Assembly (NCBI GenBank): GCA_020852555.1
Contig: JADZAQ010000090.1
Coordinates: 1-35,506 of the forward strand
Origin: Burkholderiales bacterium
GTDB lineage: Bacteria; Pseudomonadota; Gammaproteobacteria; Burkholderiales; Casimicrobiaceae
Direction: 5' to 3'
DNA length: 35,506 bases
The notes under the pieces are model-generated. The model had not been told where the DNA came from. It saw only the letters and a program-made list of their open reading frames with translations, and did not search any database. Below are positions 35,320-35,506 of the stretch, one piece after another (position 1 is the first letter of the stretch; every line of letters begins with the position of its first letter). A program made the translations under genes and the position numbers.

Positions 35320-35335
35320 GCGCCAACGATGGCGC
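35320..35335 (+). terminator. Short hairpin after the system 2 operon
   Basis: GCGCCA (35320-35325) and TGGCGC (35330-35335) form a six-pair stem with an ACGA tetraloop, 24 bases past the OMF stop, in the gap between two convergent genes. No U-run on either strand. Confidence 0.3.
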
Positions 35336-35405
35336 TGCACCCGGCCACGCGGGCACGTCCCCCGTGAATCGATCTCGACCGCATCGTCGCCGGTAATGCC
35401 GCGGA

Positions 35406-35506
35406 TCAGCGGCGCGCGATCACCTGCACGACATGACCCTCGCCGTGGTGCGCGCTGCCTTCCTGCACCAGGCGCGGACCCGAGAACCGGTGCTCGATGG
35501 TGCAAC
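35406..35506 (-). CDS. C-terminal end of an unidentified gene, cut by the window edge
   Basis: A minus-strand frame entering from the right edge reads CTIEHRFSGPRLVQEG, then SAHHGEGHVVQVIARR and a TGA at 35408-35406. Nearly every third base is G or C, which marks it as coding in this genome; the competing frames do not show this. About 32 residues are visible. The family is not recognised. It converges on the efflux operon. Confidence 0.6.
   Translation of the reverse strand, partial: CTIEHRFSGPRLVQEGSAHHGEGHVVQVIARR

Overview
The window is 35.5 kb of very GC-rich DNA with strong G/C third-position bias, almost fully coding. The gene set (PhaA/PhaB, the polyhydroxyalkanoate repressor PhaR and a divergent phasin, a DUF2889 gene coupled to sucCD, RimO, NodT-type outer-membrane lipoproteins) points to a betaproteobacterium that stores polyhydroxybutyrate (PHB). 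I cannot name a genus. No tRNA, rRNA, CRISPR array, transposase or phage gene was seen.

Layout. 1-3.1 kb (minus strand): a HipA-type kinase toxin with its XRE antitoxin and a twin-palindrome operator, then a self-inhibited Fic AMP-transferase. 3.2-6.0 kb (minus): DUF2889-sucC-sucD, with start/stop overlap of the first two genes and a perfect hairpin between sucC and sucD. 6.1-7.6 kb: glycerol kinase. 7.6-8.2 kb (minus): a BrnT-like toxin and ribbon-helix-helix antitoxin. 8.3-9.5 kb: an MFS carrier. 9.6-11.6 kb: phaA-phaB. 11.8-14.9 kb: a large secreted repeat protein and a small exported partner. 15-16.4 kb (minus): a four-cysteine protein overlapping a SLAC1/TehA-type channel. 16.5-18.2 kb: phasin (minus) and phaR (plus) diverging from a regulatory region with repeated TGC-rich sites. 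18.3-35.3 kb (plus): rimO, then three stacked tripartite export modules. The window ends in the 3' end of an unidentified minus-strand gene.

How the genes fit together. PhaA condenses two acetyl-CoA, PhaB reduces the product to the PHB precursor, phasin coats the granule, and PhaR senses PHB and represses phasin. PHB synthase (phaC) is not in the window. SucCD and GlpK feed central metabolism. The export block has two RND pumps, each with adaptor and outer-membrane factor. Between them is a DUF3302-HlyD-OMF module with no recognisable energised pump. No local regulator accompanies any of the three modules.

The most interesting signals are: (1) a candidate small RNA in the phasin 3' UTR, a hairpin presenting a CCUCCUCCU (anti-Shine-Dalgarno) loop followed by a strong intrinsic terminator; (2) an RND adaptor fused to a C-terminal OmpA-like peptidoglycan-binding domain; (3) the pump-less DUF3302-HlyD-OMF module; (4) the secreted protein with three large modules and a strict 26-residue repeat. 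All calls come from reading sequence and translations; no search was run.
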